Source of the DNA: Segatella oris
GTDB taxonomy: Bacteria > Bacteroidota > Bacteroidia > Bacteroidales > Bacteroidaceae
DNA: 64,000 nt
Assembly: GCF_900637655.1 (NCBI RefSeq)
Contig: NZ_LR134384.1
Span: 496,001-560,000 of the forward strand
Direction: 5' to 3'
Positions within the stretch are counted from its first letter, which is position 1. Each line of letters begins with the position of its first letter. The notes under the pieces are model-generated. The model worked only from the letters and a program-made list of their open reading frames with translations. It was not told the origin of the DNA and did no database searches. The position numbers and the translations under genes were made by a program. Below are positions 49,101 to 57,461 of the stretch, one piece after another.

Positions 49101-49307
49101 CATGACCGTAGCACCGATCATTGGGCCCATAGCGTCAGATACATGGCCTGTTACTGTCACCAAATCCTGTGCAGTAGCCATTGGCATTTGGCCGTTCTCG
49201 CTCGTCCCTGTCATTGTAGTTCCGGCATGAACTGACATTGAAGTCAATGCAAGCGTAGTACAGAATAGGGCCTTTTTCCAAGGTACATTACTGTTTTTGT
49301 TTCTCAT
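46125..49307 (-). CDS. SusC-like TonB-dependent transporter, PUL 2
   Basis: 1060 aa. An N-terminal signal (CTTLALTSMSVHAG) is followed by a longer-than-usual linker, a CarboxypepD_reg domain (GHVSDAMGPMIGATVMEKGT), the LNEVVVVGYGTQKKVNMTGS box and a plug with ALAGLAAGVSV and SVLKDAASAAIYGSRAANGVI. The barrel runs to the final MKQAVIGLNVSF. It imports oligosaccharides for PUL 2. The promoter region is shared with array G and the divergent pyrophosphatase. No PUL regulator for this locus is in the window. Confidence 0.95.
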   Translation of the reverse strand: MRNKNSNVPWKKALFCTTLALTSMSVHAGTTMTGTSENGQMPMATAQDLVTVTGHVSDAMGPMIGATVMEKGTSNGCVTDLSGQFTLKVKSADAVLIVSSVGYTTQEIKLRGRKTLNVTLAEDNKLLNEVVVVGYGTQKKVNMTGSVSSIDVSKLAESRPLTNVSQALAGLAAGVSVTSNHNRPGDDNASILVRGQGTLNSAAPLVIIDGSEAGINTVNPQDIESISVLKDAASAAIYGSRAANGVILITTKSGKSGKIKVDYNGYVSFESIRKTLTPVSDYARYMELINEGYANSGKKAPFSQKSIDAWRNDAGKNPLQYPNTDWVDETFKSSASTNHVISVSGGSDKIRFYGSFGFMNNPGVMHNAGFTKYNGRLNLDADVAKWLNIGFQMSSYVSDMQPGYNEIDNVFTYTSATTPGMVFRAPDGRFGAMNNEEDAAQSANNNPLIRAYKWAGTDRKNNFHPRFLATIKPMKGLSVALSYSYELLDEDIMRKPVVQEGWNFQTEQKTYTTKSKFNIYNKNSKIERYFNDIVLRYNSKYFKNNLTMNFMLGASQELYRSKDINVTKQDLIDLSMSVLDGATGQASANGGLSEWAMRSYFSRLNLNWQDRYLMEFNLRADGSSRFQKSKRWGYFPSLSAAWRMDQEKFMEGAFNGQLSNLKLRVSYGSLGNNAVGNYASQSLYTSKKGALNYVLGNTMVTGMAQTALANEKLSWETTNVFDLGFDFGFFKNKLTGTFDYFNKRTTDILIDLPAPAVHGTTSLPKVNSATVTNQGVEFTLGWQDRVNEFSYGATANFTFIKNKVNKFKGKDKGGMAISGANLIWEGHSINSQYLLRVERLLQTDEDMKRVQEIIDNAPIGADGKKVNPFAAFGTPKKGDLLYKDVNGDGVIDNNDKEIVSDGPNPKFIMGLSLNAAWKGFDISALIQGAFGAKVYWQHAAYNTPTVRYGYQINKEIADGRWYEGRTDAKYPRLVEYQDEQNTKYSDFYLENKSFVKIRNIQLGYTLPKALTAKIHIERVRIYGSLENFFTFTKYKGFDPEVSGMAYPSMKQAVIGLNVSF

Positions 49308-49372
49308 AAAGTTAAATAAGTGTTAGGTTAATAATTGGAAAGTCCCAAAAGATTATTACGTTATTTTGGTGA

Positions 49373-49380
49373 CAAATTTA
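49373..49380 (-). promoter_or_regulatory. Candidate -7 box of the PUL 2 susC promoter
   Basis: The minus strand reads TAAATTTG, 65 nt before the susC ATG. Confidence 0.45.
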
Positions 49381-49597
49381 GCATATTAGGGCATAATGGA
49401 ATGGTAAAATTGTTCAAAAGAATTACAAATTTGTACAAAAGCATGTATTTATTTGAATTTTATGGAATAATGCCTAAAGTTCAGGAGCAAAGCGGTTTCT
49501 TCGGAGTTGCCATATGTTTCATGCCTTTTAAAAGTTGATACAGCCAATAGGAACTTTTTGATGAACATCCCTGAAGCTTGACTGGAGACTCATGATG

Positions 49598-49729
49598 AAC
49601 TGCAATCTGTATTATTTCACATTGTGATTTGCATCAAGTTACGTTGTAATATGACGCAGATTGCAGCGTAAAGTGAGTCAAGTTACAATGTGATTCGCGT
49701 CAAGTTACAGCGTCATTTGATGCATGTTG
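49598..49729. repeat. 22-bp phased repeat array G (5-6 units)
   Basis: Units start at 49598 (weak), 49620, 49642, 49664, 49686 and 49708, with no break in register. The five strong cores are TGCATCA, TGACGCA, TGAGTCA, CGCGTCA and TGATGCA; four of the five end in a CA(A/G)(G/A)TT-type block. It sits in the 620-bp spacer between the divergent susC and pyrophosphatase genes. Apart from the two promoters I see nothing else in that spacer. Confidence 0.88.
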
Positions 49730-49874
49730 CTATTCAGTTTGTTTTAAGATGTGCTGAGGCTTCAATCTTTTCCGGGCTTATTTATACTCCATTAGATTGC
49801 TGTTGAGCCCGTGTTTGAAGGATTACTTTATGGTTAAATAACTTTAAAAGCGAACAACCAAAGACTTATCTTCG

Positions 49875-49882
49875 TATATTTG
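49875..49882 (+). promoter_or_regulatory. -7 box of the membrane pyrophosphatase promoter
   Basis: TATATTTG, 45 nt before the ATG at 49928. Confidence 0.6.
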
Positions 49883-49927
49883 CGAGGAAAACACAGGTTT
49901 AATTTTATTACCTTAACATAGAAACAC

Positions 49928-52132
49928 ATGATGAACATCCCTACCGTTTTTTGGCTTGTACCATTGGCTTCGGCAGTGGCATTAGGCATGGCATGGTATT
50001 TCTTCTCGTCGATGATGAAAGAAGAAGAAGGTACATTGAAGATGAAAGAGATTGCCGAACATGTCCGAAAAGGTGCAATGGCCTATCTTCGGCAACAATA
50101 TAAGGTTGTCGGTATCGTCTTCATAGTGCTTGCTTTGGTCTTTGCTTTCATGGCATATGCCTTGAAAATCCAGAACCCTTGGGTTCCCGTAGCTTTCTTG
50201 ACAGGCGGTTTCTTCTCCGGACTCTCGGGCTTTTTCGGCATGAAAACAGCCACTTATGCCTCCGGTCGCACAGCAAATGCAGCCCGACAGGGCTTGGACA
50301 GAGGTTTGAAGGTAGCTTTTCGAAGTGGTGCCGTCATGGGACTTGTGGTTGTTGGATTAGGACTTTTAGACATTGCGATTTGGTTCTTCATCCTCAGCAG
50401 CGTATATCAAGAGGGTAATATGGCCTTGATAACCATCACGACAACTATGCTTACATTTGGTATGGGCGCTTCTACGCAGGCGCTGTTTGCCCGTGTAGGC
50501 GGTGGCATCTATACCAAAGCTGCCGATGTGGGCGCCGACCTTGTGGGCAAGGTTGAGGCTGATATCCCCGAAGATGACCAGCGAAATCCGGCTACTATTG
50601 CTGATAATGTGGGCGATAATGTGGGCGACGTGGCCGGTATGGGTGCCGACTTGTATGAGAGCTACTGCGGAAGTATCCTCTCAACAGCAGCACTTGGTGC
50701 CACAGCCTTTGCTCTGAACGGCGACATGCAGTTGCGAGCTGTCATCGCTCCGATGATTATTGCAGCCGTAGGTATATTCCTTTCGCTCATCGGTATCTTC
50801 CTTGTCCGCACGAAAGAAGGGGCTACAATGAAAGAACTGCTCCATGCCTTGGGACTCGGAACGAATGTAAGTGCGGTGCTGATAGCCATAGCTTCTTTCA
50901 TCATTCTCTATCTTTTAGGCATTGAAAACTGGCTCGGACTGTCGTTTTCTGTCATCAGCGGACTCGTGGCAGGCGTCATCATCGGGCAGGCAACAGAGTA
51001 TTATACCTCGCAAAGCTACCGCCCAACGCAGAAGATTGCAGCATCGAGCCAGACCGGTTCGGCTACAGTTATCATCAAAGGTCTTGGCACGGGTATGATT
51101 TCCACGTGCATTCCAGTGCTCGTTATCTCTGTCGCAATCCTGCTGAGTTACCTTTGTGCCAATGGTTTCGACATGAGCATGCAGGCCAATTCGATTAGTC
51201 ATGGCCTCTATGGTATCGGTATTGCTGCGGTCGGAATGCTCTCTACGTTAGGCATTACGCTTGCAACCGACGCTTATGGGCCTATTGCCGACAATGCAGG
51301 AGGCAATGCCGAGATGAGCGAATTGGGCGAGGAGGTGAGGCATCGTACTGATGCTCTCGATGCCTTGGGCAACACAACAGCTGCTACGGGCAAGGGATTT
51401 GCTATCGGAAGTGCGGCATTGACAGCCTTAGCTTTATTGGCTTCATATGTTGAAGAGATAAAGATTGCCATGGCACGTGCCGTGGAAGAAGGTCGTCATT
51501 TCATGGATGCAGCAGGACAAACCTTTGATCCTTCGAAGGCAACAATGCCCGATTTCATGGACTTTTTCCAAGTAACGCTGATGAATCCCAAGGTGCTTGT
51601 AGGCGCTTTCATCGGTGCAATGGCAGCATTCCTCTTCTGTGGTTTGACGATGGGTGCAGTCGGACGGGCTGCTCAGTCAATGGTAGAAGAGGTGAGAAGA
51701 CAGTTCAAGGAAATCAAAGGAATACTTGAAGGTAAGGCCACACCTGACTATGGTCGCTGCGTGGAAATATCCACTCGGAGTGCTCAAAGAGAGATGATTA
51801 TACCGAGTCTGCTGGCAATTGCTATCCCGATTGTTGTCGGAGTAGTGCTCGGGGTGGCTGGTGTTCTGGGCTTGTTGGTAGGTAGTTTGTCGGCCGGTTT
51901 TACGTTGGCAGTGTTCATGGCGAATGCCGGTGGCGCATGGGACAATGCGAAGAAGATGGTCGAAGAGGGCAACTTCGGGGGCAAAGGCTCTGCAAGTCAC
52001 AAGGCAACTATCGTCGGTGACACTGTCGGTGACCCTTTTAAAGACACCTCCGGGCCAAGTCTTAACATCCTTATCAAGCTGATGTCAATGGTAAGTATTG
52101 TCATGGCAGGGCTCACCGTGGCCTTTATTTAA
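49928..52132 (+). CDS. hppA: Membrane-bound ion-pumping pyrophosphatase
   Basis: 734 aa with about 16 transmembrane segments. The substrate loops [20 protein letters not shown] and [20 protein letters not shown] bind Mg-PPi. The motif [20 protein letters not shown] has Ala where K+-independent members carry Lys, so it is probably K+-dependent, the class that pumps Na+ (in some Bacteroides also H+). It couples PPi hydrolysis to ion export. The second of two ATGs (49931) is an equally possible start. The gene is followed by a hairpin at 52191 and is not part of PUL 2. Confidence 0.93.
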   Translation: MMNIPTVFWLVPLASAVALGMAWYFFSSMMKEEEGTLKMKEIAEHVRKGAMAYLRQQYKVVGIVFIVLALVFAFMAYALKIQNPWVPVAFLTGGFFSGLSGFFGMKTATYASGRTANAARQGLDRGLKVAFRSGAVMGLVVVGLGLLDIAIWFFILSSVYQEGNMALITITTTMLTFGMGASTQALFARVGGGIYTKAADVGADLVGKVEADIPEDDQRNPATIADNVGDNVGDVAGMGADLYESYCGSILSTAALGATAFALNGDMQLRAVIAPMIIAAVGIFLSLIGIFLVRTKEGATMKELLHALGLGTNVSAVLIAIASFIILYLLGIENWLGLSFSVISGLVAGVIIGQATEYYTSQSYRPTQKIAASSQTGSATVIIKGLGTGMISTCIPVLVISVAILLSYLCANGFDMSMQANSISHGLYGIGIAAVGMLSTLGITLATDAYGPIADNAGGNAEMSELGEEVRHRTDALDALGNTTAATGKGFAIGSAALTALALLASYVEEIKIAMARAVEEGRHFMDAAGQTFDPSKATMPDFMDFFQVTLMNPKVLVGAFIGAMAAFLFCGLTMGAVGRAAQSMVEEVRRQFKEIKGILEGKATPDYGRCVEISTRSAQREMIIPSLLAIAIPIVVGVVLGVAGVLGLLVGSLSAGFTLAVFMANAGGAWDNAKKMVEEGNFGGKGSASHKATIVGDTVGDPFKDTSGPSLNILIKLMSMVSIVMAGLTVAFI

Positions 52133-52190
52133 GGCCCCTTTCTATTACTTAATGTATAGAAAAATCTGATTTGTATCGCTGATTTGCGAG

Positions 52191-52219
52191 TTTTCGGTGA
52201 CTATTCAAGCCACCGAAAA
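52191..52219 (+). terminator. Hairpin after the pyrophosphatase gene
   Basis: TTTTCGGTG (52191-52199) pairs perfectly with CACCGAAAA (52211-52219), 60 nt past the stop codon. Confidence 0.55.
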
Positions 52220-52343
52220 CGATTAACAACAATTATCATTTGCACTTTCAAATTAAGAACGAAGTCACAAAAGCAATGCACTTTGGCTGCCAAAACATTT
52301 GAAAAAAAACAGAAAAGAACCTGTTTTTTCACAGTATTTTATA

Positions 52344-52351
52344 TATCTTTG
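52344..52351 (+). promoter_or_regulatory. -7 box of the M48 peptidase / DUF1266 unit
   Basis: TATCTTTG, 37 nt before the ATG at 52389. It lies inside the longer frame from 52299, ruling that start out. Confidence 0.6.
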
Positions 52352-52388
52352 TATCATTATTTATACTTTTAAGACACATAATTATTTT

Positions 52389-53237
52389 ATGAAAAAAACA
52401 CTATCACACATGCTTGTAGCTGCTTTCTGCATGCTGAGTACAACGCCGGCAATGGCGCAGTTTAATCTTGGAAAAGCTGTTGGAGGGGCTGCAAAGGCTG
52501 TAAAAGCTGCCACACTGACCGACGCTGATGTCGCAAACTACGTGAAAGAGTACATTACTTGGATGGACCAACACAATCAGGTTTGTGCCGACAACAACCC
52601 TTATGCCATTCGTTTGAAGAAGCTTACAGAGGGTTTGACCAATGTTGAAGGCATTCCATTGAACTTCAAGGTCTATTATGTTACCGACGTTAATGCATTT
52701 GCTTGTGCCGATGGTAGCGTGCGTGTATTCTCTTCTTTAATGGACATCATGACTGATGATGAACTCCTTGGCGTCATCGGTCACGAGATCGGACACGTTG
52801 CCCACAAGGATTCTAAGAACGCATTCCGTACAGCTTTGCTCACTTCTGCACTGAAAGACGGTGTTTCTTCAACGAATGGTAAGGCTGCAGCGCTTACTGA
52901 TTCACAGTTCGGAGAGCTTGGAGAAGCATTGCTGAATGCCACTTATTCACAGAAACAAGAGAGCAATGCAGATGCTTACGGCTATGAGTTCTTGAAGAAG
53001 AACGGTAAGAACCCTTGGGCAATAGCCTTGTCGTTTGAGAAGCTGAAGAAGTTAGAAGAGGACGCAGGTTACCAGAAAGACAGCAAGTGGAAACGCATGT
53101 TCTCTTCTCATCCCGACCTTGACAAGCGCATCAAGACCATGAGTGAGCGGGCAAAGAAAGACGGATTTGAACGTCCGGAGAATAAGATGCCTGAAAAACC
53201 AGCTGTAAAGGTTGTTGCAAAAGGAAAGAAAAAATAA
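52389..53237 (+). CDS. Secreted M48-family zinc metallopeptidase
   Basis: 282 aa from the ATG at 52389. A signal peptide (MKKTLSHMLVAAFCM..., ending PAMAQ) precedes the catalytic domain. HEIGHVAHKD at residues 132-141 is the HExxH zinc motif, and QESNADAYGYEFL gives the third ligand Glu. It resembles the periplasmic BepA/LoiP branch, which degrades misassembled outer-membrane proteins, but lacks visible TPRs. Two DUF1266 proteins follow at 27 nt and further, probably in one transcript. Confidence 0.9.
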   Translation: MKKTLSHMLVAAFCMLSTTPAMAQFNLGKAVGGAAKAVKAATLTDADVANYVKEYITWMDQHNQVCADNNPYAIRLKKLTEGLTNVEGIPLNFKVYYVTDVNAFACADGSVRVFSSLMDIMTDDELLGVIGHEIGHVAHKDSKNAFRTALLTSALKDGVSSTNGKAAALTDSQFGELGEALLNATYSQKQESNADAYGYEFLKKNGKNPWAIALSFEKLKKLEEDAGYQKDSKWKRMFSSHPDLDKRIKTMSERAKKDGFERPENKMPEKPAVKVVAKGKKK

Positions 53238-53264
53238 GATAACCCAATTGTTAAAAATATTTAT

Positions 53265-54170
53265 ATGAAAAAGAAAACAACGATGCTCCTTATGTTCATG
53301 TTGTGCTTCGTGGCTCAACAGGCATCGGCTTTTCGTATCAAAGCAAGAGTACCGAGTAGTTCGGAAGGTAGTACAGACTATTCATCATTGATAAGTACAG
53401 TCGTAATTTGCGGAATCATTCTTTATATTGTATTAAAGAATTGGTCAAAGATTAGAATATTGTTCCGCGGTATTGCTTCCGGTGCTCGTATGGAAAAGAA
53501 TACGGACTTGACAGAAGATCAGCAGCGAAAACTGCTTTTAAGTGGTGTCTTCTCTGCGCAGAAAGCTACTTTGTTTAATGTAGTCAAGACAGGAATGGAT
53601 AGCAACGAGCGCGATAAAATGTTCACTCAGGGTTGGGGTATAACTGATAAAGCATCAGCAATTGATACACTTGATTATCTGAGACTCTCTGGTACACGTC
53701 GCTATTTCCCACAGGTTGTTGAGTCTTTGAAACTCAAAAACAAGCAGGAAATACAGCAGTATATCAACGATACCTTTGAGAATGAAGAAGATATGCGCAA
53801 TTGTTGGGAGCAGGTTCAGTATGCTTTCGAGTCTATGGAGCCTCTGATGAAGGAGCAAATCATCAAGGACGAGAACGACTTTGTACGTATTGGTCCGGAT
53901 GCATGGGACGCTGGTCGACTCGTTTTCATGGCCAGATTGTGTCGTGAGCATAATTATATCACTGATGAACAACTATGGCAATACATTGATGCTGCTGACG
54001 AGATTGCTCACCGCACACTTACCAATTGGGAAGATTTCGGCAAGAGTTACATCATAGGTCGTTGCCTATGGTGTGGCACGGCCAACTATTTTGAGGTAAT
54101 GGCAGGCCATGCCAAGAAGATGTACACCAACACGAAGAGTCCTTGGAAGACTTTCCCTTTCGCGAAATAA
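53265..54170 (+). CDS. DUF1266 membrane protein, first of a tandem pair
   Basis: 301 aa. An N-terminal signal-like segment (LLMFMLCFVAQQASA) and a second hydrophobic helix (STVVICGIILYIVLKNW, about 45-62) precede a soluble domain. The C-terminal part has the DUF1266 pattern: DAWDAGRLVFMARLCREHNY, ITDEQLWQYIDAADEIAH, NWEDFGKSYIIGRCLW. The family function is unknown. It starts 27 nt after the M48 gene; the paralogue follows beyond a hairpin. Confidence 0.8.
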   Translation: MKKKTTMLLMFMLCFVAQQASAFRIKARVPSSSEGSTDYSSLISTVVICGIILYIVLKNWSKIRILFRGIASGARMEKNTDLTEDQQRKLLLSGVFSAQKATLFNVVKTGMDSNERDKMFTQGWGITDKASAIDTLDYLRLSGTRRYFPQVVESLKLKNKQEIQQYINDTFENEEDMRNCWEQVQYAFESMEPLMKEQIIKDENDFVRIGPDAWDAGRLVFMARLCREHNYITDEQLWQYIDAADEIAHRTLTNWEDFGKSYIIGRCLWCGTANYFEVMAGHAKKMYTNTKSPWKTFPFAK

Positions 54171-54203
54171 GCACGTATTGAATAAAAGAAACCTTTGAAT
54201 AAT

Positions 54204-54235
54204 CCTTGTCGGCCGTAAGTAAATGGCTGACAAGG
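54204..54235 (+). terminator. Hairpin between the two DUF1266 genes
   Basis: CCTTGTCGGCC (54204-54214) pairs with GGCTGACAAGG (54225-54235) with one G-U pair. No T-run follows; it may reduce read-through or protect the upstream message. Confidence 0.55.
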
Positions 54236-54275
54236 AAACTTAAAAACTGAATTCTAAACAAGAGAAATAAGTTCT

Positions 54276-55184
54276 ATGAAAAAGAAAATCATCTTCTGTT
54301 TGATAGCGATGTTAGGCTTGTTTTCACAGCAAGCATTTGCCCTGAGATTTCGTGTCAGGGTGCCCAGTGGGTCATCCGAAAGTTCCAACGGAGTTGTTAC
54401 ATGGATTGTCTATGCTGTAATCGCAGTGGTTGTTGCCGTCACCCTTTACCGCTACTTCTTTAAGATCAGGGGCTTTCTCCGCCAGTTTAAGGGAGATTTC
54501 CTAATGGATGAGAACTCTTCTTTAAGTAAGGAACAACAGCGAAAGATGCTGTTGGGTGCCGTATATGCAGTGATTGATAAAGGCTATCTGAATACCATTA
54601 AGACGGGACTTGAAAAGGAAGAGCGCGAAGATAGGCTGGAAAAAGACTGGAACATCTGTACGCATGACTCTGCTGTAGATGCTTTAAACGGGCTGAAAAT
54701 TGCGTGCACGAAAGACTATTCCCCTAATATCGGTGAGGCATTCAAGCTGAAAGAGCAGAAAGCCATAGAGAAATATCTCCGTGAAACCTTTGTAAATCCA
54801 AACGATGCAAAGGCATGTGCTAAGCAGATTGAACGTGCTTTCAAACATATCGGCAATCTTGTCAAAGAGGGAATTGTAAGGGATGAGGCCGAGTTTTCAC
54901 GTATCGGTGGTGTTGCGTTTGAAGCTACCCGCTTAGTAGCCATTGCCCGCATGTGTGCAGAATCGAAGTATATCAGCGAGCAGGAGATGTGGGAATACGT
55001 TGATTTCGCCGATGAACAGGCCCACAAGTCACTCATTTCCTGGGAGGATTACGGCAAGAGTTATGTCATCGGTGATTGCCTCTGGGGTGCCGACAGCTAT
55101 GATTTGGGCCAGAGTTCTAAGATTATAAGAAAGCTCATCAATGACCCGAAGAGTCCTTGGAAGTTATTCCCTTTTGAGAAATAA
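54276..55184 (+). CDS. DUF1266 membrane protein, second of a tandem pair
   Basis: 302 aa, the same architecture as the previous gene: signal-like start (LIAMLGLFSQQAFALRFRVR), membrane helix (VTWIVYAVIAVVVAVTLYRY), linker and a DUF1266 core (EATRLVAIARMCAESKYISE, EMWEYVDFADEQAHKSLISW, DYGKSYVIGDCLW). Both end PFAK/PFEK after a SPWK motif. Identity is obvious by eye but the middle has diverged, so this is an old duplication. Function unknown. Confidence 0.8.
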   Translation: MKKKIIFCLIAMLGLFSQQAFALRFRVRVPSGSSESSNGVVTWIVYAVIAVVVAVTLYRYFFKIRGFLRQFKGDFLMDENSSLSKEQQRKMLLGAVYAVIDKGYLNTIKTGLEKEEREDRLEKDWNICTHDSAVDALNGLKIACTKDYSPNIGEAFKLKEQKAIEKYLRETFVNPNDAKACAKQIERAFKHIGNLVKEGIVRDEAEFSRIGGVAFEATRLVAIARMCAESKYISEQEMWEYVDFADEQAHKSLISWEDYGKSYVIGDCLWGADSYDLGQSSKIIRKLINDPKSPWKLFPFEK

Positions 55185-55206
55185 GTATGTTTCCAAACTG
55201 TTTTGA

Positions 55207-55243
55207 TAGGTAGGAAAGTCTGTAATATGAGGCTTTCCACCTA
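55207..55243 (+). terminator. Terminator after the DUF1266 pair
   Basis: TAGGTAGGAAAG pairs with CTTTCCACCTA (one bulged base), then TTATTT, 22 nt after the stop codon. Confidence 0.6.
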
Positions 55244-55364
55244 TTATTTAAAGCTATCATTTGTTGGTTTCCCTGTTATATGCCGGAGTATATACCCCCT
55301 GCAAATGATGTACGGCAATAGCCAAAATTTCCTCGTTTCATTGCCGTATGTTCTGCAAATATCG

Positions 55365-55372
55365 TATATTTG
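55365..55372 (+). promoter_or_regulatory. -7 box of the pncB promoter
   Basis: TATATTTG, 24 nt before the ATG at 55396. Confidence 0.6.
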
Positions 55373-55395
55373 CAAGTAAAAGAGAAAAATAAACA

Positions 55396-56595
55396 ATGAA
55401 ACAAATCATCAATCACTTCACCGATGACGACCTTTACAAGCTTTCCATGTGCTGTGCTGTCATTGATAACTATCCTCGTGCACAGGTAAAGTATCAGTTT
55501 GTCGACCGCAACGACACGGTATATCCCGAGGGCTTTGCCGATGAATTGCACCGTCAGATCGAAGCTTTGGAGGGCGTAGTCATCACCGATGAAGAGATCG
55601 ACTTCATGAAGCGACGCTGCAGTTACATGCCACATTGGTTCTTTACCTATCTCCGTGGCTACCGTTTTTCACGTGATTGGGTGAAGACATGGCAGGATGA
55701 AGCGGGACATCTTCACGTGGAGTTTGAGGGCAGTTGGTCGGACACTATCCTCTTAGAGGTAAAGGTTTTGGCCATCATCTCCGAGCTTTTCTACATGATG
55801 ACGGGGCAAACGGCGAAGCTTGATTACAAGAGTTTGTATGACAAGACATGCCATAAAGCCGAACGATTGTTGGCAGCCGGCTGCGTATTCTCTGATTTCG
55901 GAACACGTCGTCGCGCTTCGTTTGAGGCAGAAGACACCGTGGTAAGTGCACTGAAAGATACTGCACAGCATTGCAAATGGCCTGGAAGACTTGTCGGAAC
56001 AAGCAATGTATATATCGCCATGACCCACGATCTGCAGCCTGTGGGCACTATGGCTCATGAGTTTGTCTGCGCTATCGGTGGCATGTTTGGGCCTCAAATG
56101 GCCAATCACTTGGCAATGAATGCGTGGCGAAACACGTTTCGCGGTGCTCTCGGAACCTATCTCTACGACTCTTTCGGCTGGGATATCTTCTCACTGAACT
56201 TTTCAGAAGACTTCGCCAATCTGTTCAAAGGACTGCGCATCGACTCGGGAGATAACCATGAACAACTGTTGAAAATCGTTGAAAAATACCGCTCACTCGG
56301 TATTGACTCGCGGTCGAAACAAGTGGTGTTCTCTAATGCCTTGGACACTGATACGGCTGTCGAAATCCAGCAATATGCCCAACATCTCTGCATGCCTTCA
56401 TTCGGAATAGGCACGCATTTCACTAATGATTTCGAAGGAATAGAGCCCATGAACATCGTCATCAAGCTTGTTGCATCGAAGATAACAGAGTGTTGGCCTT
56501 ACTATAATGACACGTGTAAGCTGTCAGAAGATCAGGGGAAGCATACCGGGAAGCCCGAAGTGATCAGACGATTCATGGAGGCTTTGCATATGTAA
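55396..56595 (+). CDS. pncB: Nicotinate phosphoribosyltransferase
   Basis: 399 aa, full length for PncB. FTDDDLYKLSMCCAVID is the N-terminal signature. FSDFGTRRRASFEAED, GTSNVYIAMTHDLQPVGTMAHEF and GLRIDSGDN are the PRPP/nicotinate-binding blocks, including the His that is phosphorylated in family members (ATP-coupled turnover). It makes nicotinate mononucleotide for NAD salvage in the cytoplasm. It is a single-gene unit with its own promoter. Confidence 0.95.
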   Translation: MKQIINHFTDDDLYKLSMCCAVIDNYPRAQVKYQFVDRNDTVYPEGFADELHRQIEALEGVVITDEEIDFMKRRCSYMPHWFFTYLRGYRFSRDWVKTWQDEAGHLHVEFEGSWSDTILLEVKVLAIISELFYMMTGQTAKLDYKSLYDKTCHKAERLLAAGCVFSDFGTRRRASFEAEDTVVSALKDTAQHCKWPGRLVGTSNVYIAMTHDLQPVGTMAHEFVCAIGGMFGPQMANHLAMNAWRNTFRGALGTYLYDSFGWDIFSLNFSEDFANLFKGLRIDSGDNHEQLLKIVEKYRSLGIDSRSKQVVFSNALDTDTAVEIQQYAQHLCMPSFGIGTHFTNDFEGIEPMNIVIKLVASKITECWPYYNDTCKLSEDQGKHTGKPEVIRRFMEALHM

Positions 56596-56620
56596 AGTTA
56601 CCCACCCCCGCCCCCGCCCC

Positions 56621-57000
56621 AAGGGAGGGGAGAGCGAACTGAGGGCAATACACGCAGGATTTTATATTCCTTACTTCACATATTCAACAACAACGCCTTT
56701 TTGTTTACAAGGGAGAGGAGGATGAACTGAAAGCAATTCATGCAGGATTTTTATATTCCTTACTTCACATATTCAACAACAACGCCTTTTTGTTTCCAAG
56801 GGAGGGGAGAGCGAACAGAGGGCAATCCATGCAGGATTTTATATTCCTTACTTCACACACTCAACAACAACGCCTTCCTGTTTCCAAGGGAGGGGAGAGC
56901 GAACTGAGGGCATTCCATGTGAGCCTTCACATCATTTACTTCTCATATTCAACAAACAATGCCTCCTGTTTCCAAGGGAAGAGAAGCTGCTTCGTGAGTA
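56621..57000. repeat. 88-bp imperfect tandem repeat (4 copies plus a partial)
   Basis: Copies begin with AAGGGAG... at 56621, 56709, 56798, 56886 and 56974 (spacings 88, 89, 88, 88). Each contains a GGAGAG...GAAC block, a CAGGATTTTATATTCC block and TTCAACAA(C)AACGCCT. Copies 1-3 are closest; copy 4 has diverged. A C-rich run (CCACCCCCGCCCCC) precedes them. It begins 25 bp after the pncB stop codon. The remaining spacer up to 57461 holds array H and hairpins, but no gene I can support. Confidence 0.85.
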
Positions 57001-57004
57001 TTGA

Positions 57005-57093
57005 TATGGTAAAATGAATGGATTAGCAGACTGAAGTCACATTGAACCACCTTGTAACTTGCATCAGATTATCGTATAACTTGACGCAGATTG
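57005..57093. repeat. 22-bp phased repeat array H (2 clear, 2 weak units)
   Basis: Clear units start at 57050 and 57072 with cores TGCATCA and TGACGCA. A unit at 57005 shares GGTAAAATGAATGGA with array E; the unit between it and 57050 is degenerate, and the register slips by one base. It follows the 88-bp repeats and precedes the 17-bp palindrome copy 2. Confidence 0.65.
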
Positions 57094-57123
57094 CAAGCCA
57101 AGAAGATATAGGTGAGAGCATCA

Positions 57124-57140
57124 AAGCCATAAAATGGCTT
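57124..57140. repeat. 17-bp palindrome AAGCCAT-AAA-ATGGCTT (copy 2)
   Basis: Identical to 3050-3066, again just after a 22-bp array (30 nt) and followed by AGCATGGAAA and TTTCTGTTTGGTC. Confidence 0.75.
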
Positions 57141-57308
57141 CTCGAAAACAGAGAAACGGCACTGCAGAAGCATGGAAAGTGTGTGTTGATTTCTGTTTGG
57201 TCTTGGTTAGAAATGTTAAAAACGAGGAGAGAATGCTTACAGAAACAGGTTAGAGAAAGGGCTTCTTTATCTATAATTCTCCATTAAAACCAGTTGTTTA
57301 AAATTATT

Positions 57309-57333
57309 TACGGTGGCCGGAAAAGCCACCGTA
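57309..57333 (-). terminator. Hairpin downstream of the DUF4861 gene
   Basis: TACGGTGGC (57309-57317) pairs perfectly with GCCACCGTA (57325-57333), about 130 nt after the end of the minus-strand operon and followed on that strand by an AAATAATTT run. Confidence 0.55.
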
Positions 57334-57348
57334 TACTTGCCAAGAAAT

Positions 57349-57373
57349 CTGCAAGTAAGGTTTCTTTCCCCTT
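57349..57373 (-). repeat. CTG(T/C)AAGTAAGG element at the 3' end of the degradation operon (copy 2)
   Basis: Second copy of the 40248-40275 element. It overlaps a small hairpin AAGGTTTC/GAAACCTT (57357-57379). Confidence 0.5.
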
Positions 57374-57461
57374 GAAACCTTAGAACACTATACGCAAACT
57401 TGCGAAATGAAGTAAGGCAGAAGGGGACTGAAAGAGAATATATGGAATTCTGTGTTGGCGA

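Noticed and set aside
52299..52388. Upstream start for the M48 peptidase
   Set aside because: The -7 box at 52344 lies inside it, and the signal peptide begins at 52389.
57042..57287. 81-aa plus-strand frame
   Set aside because: Runs through array H and the shared palindrome; its sequence is that of the repeats, and no promoter or domain is seen.
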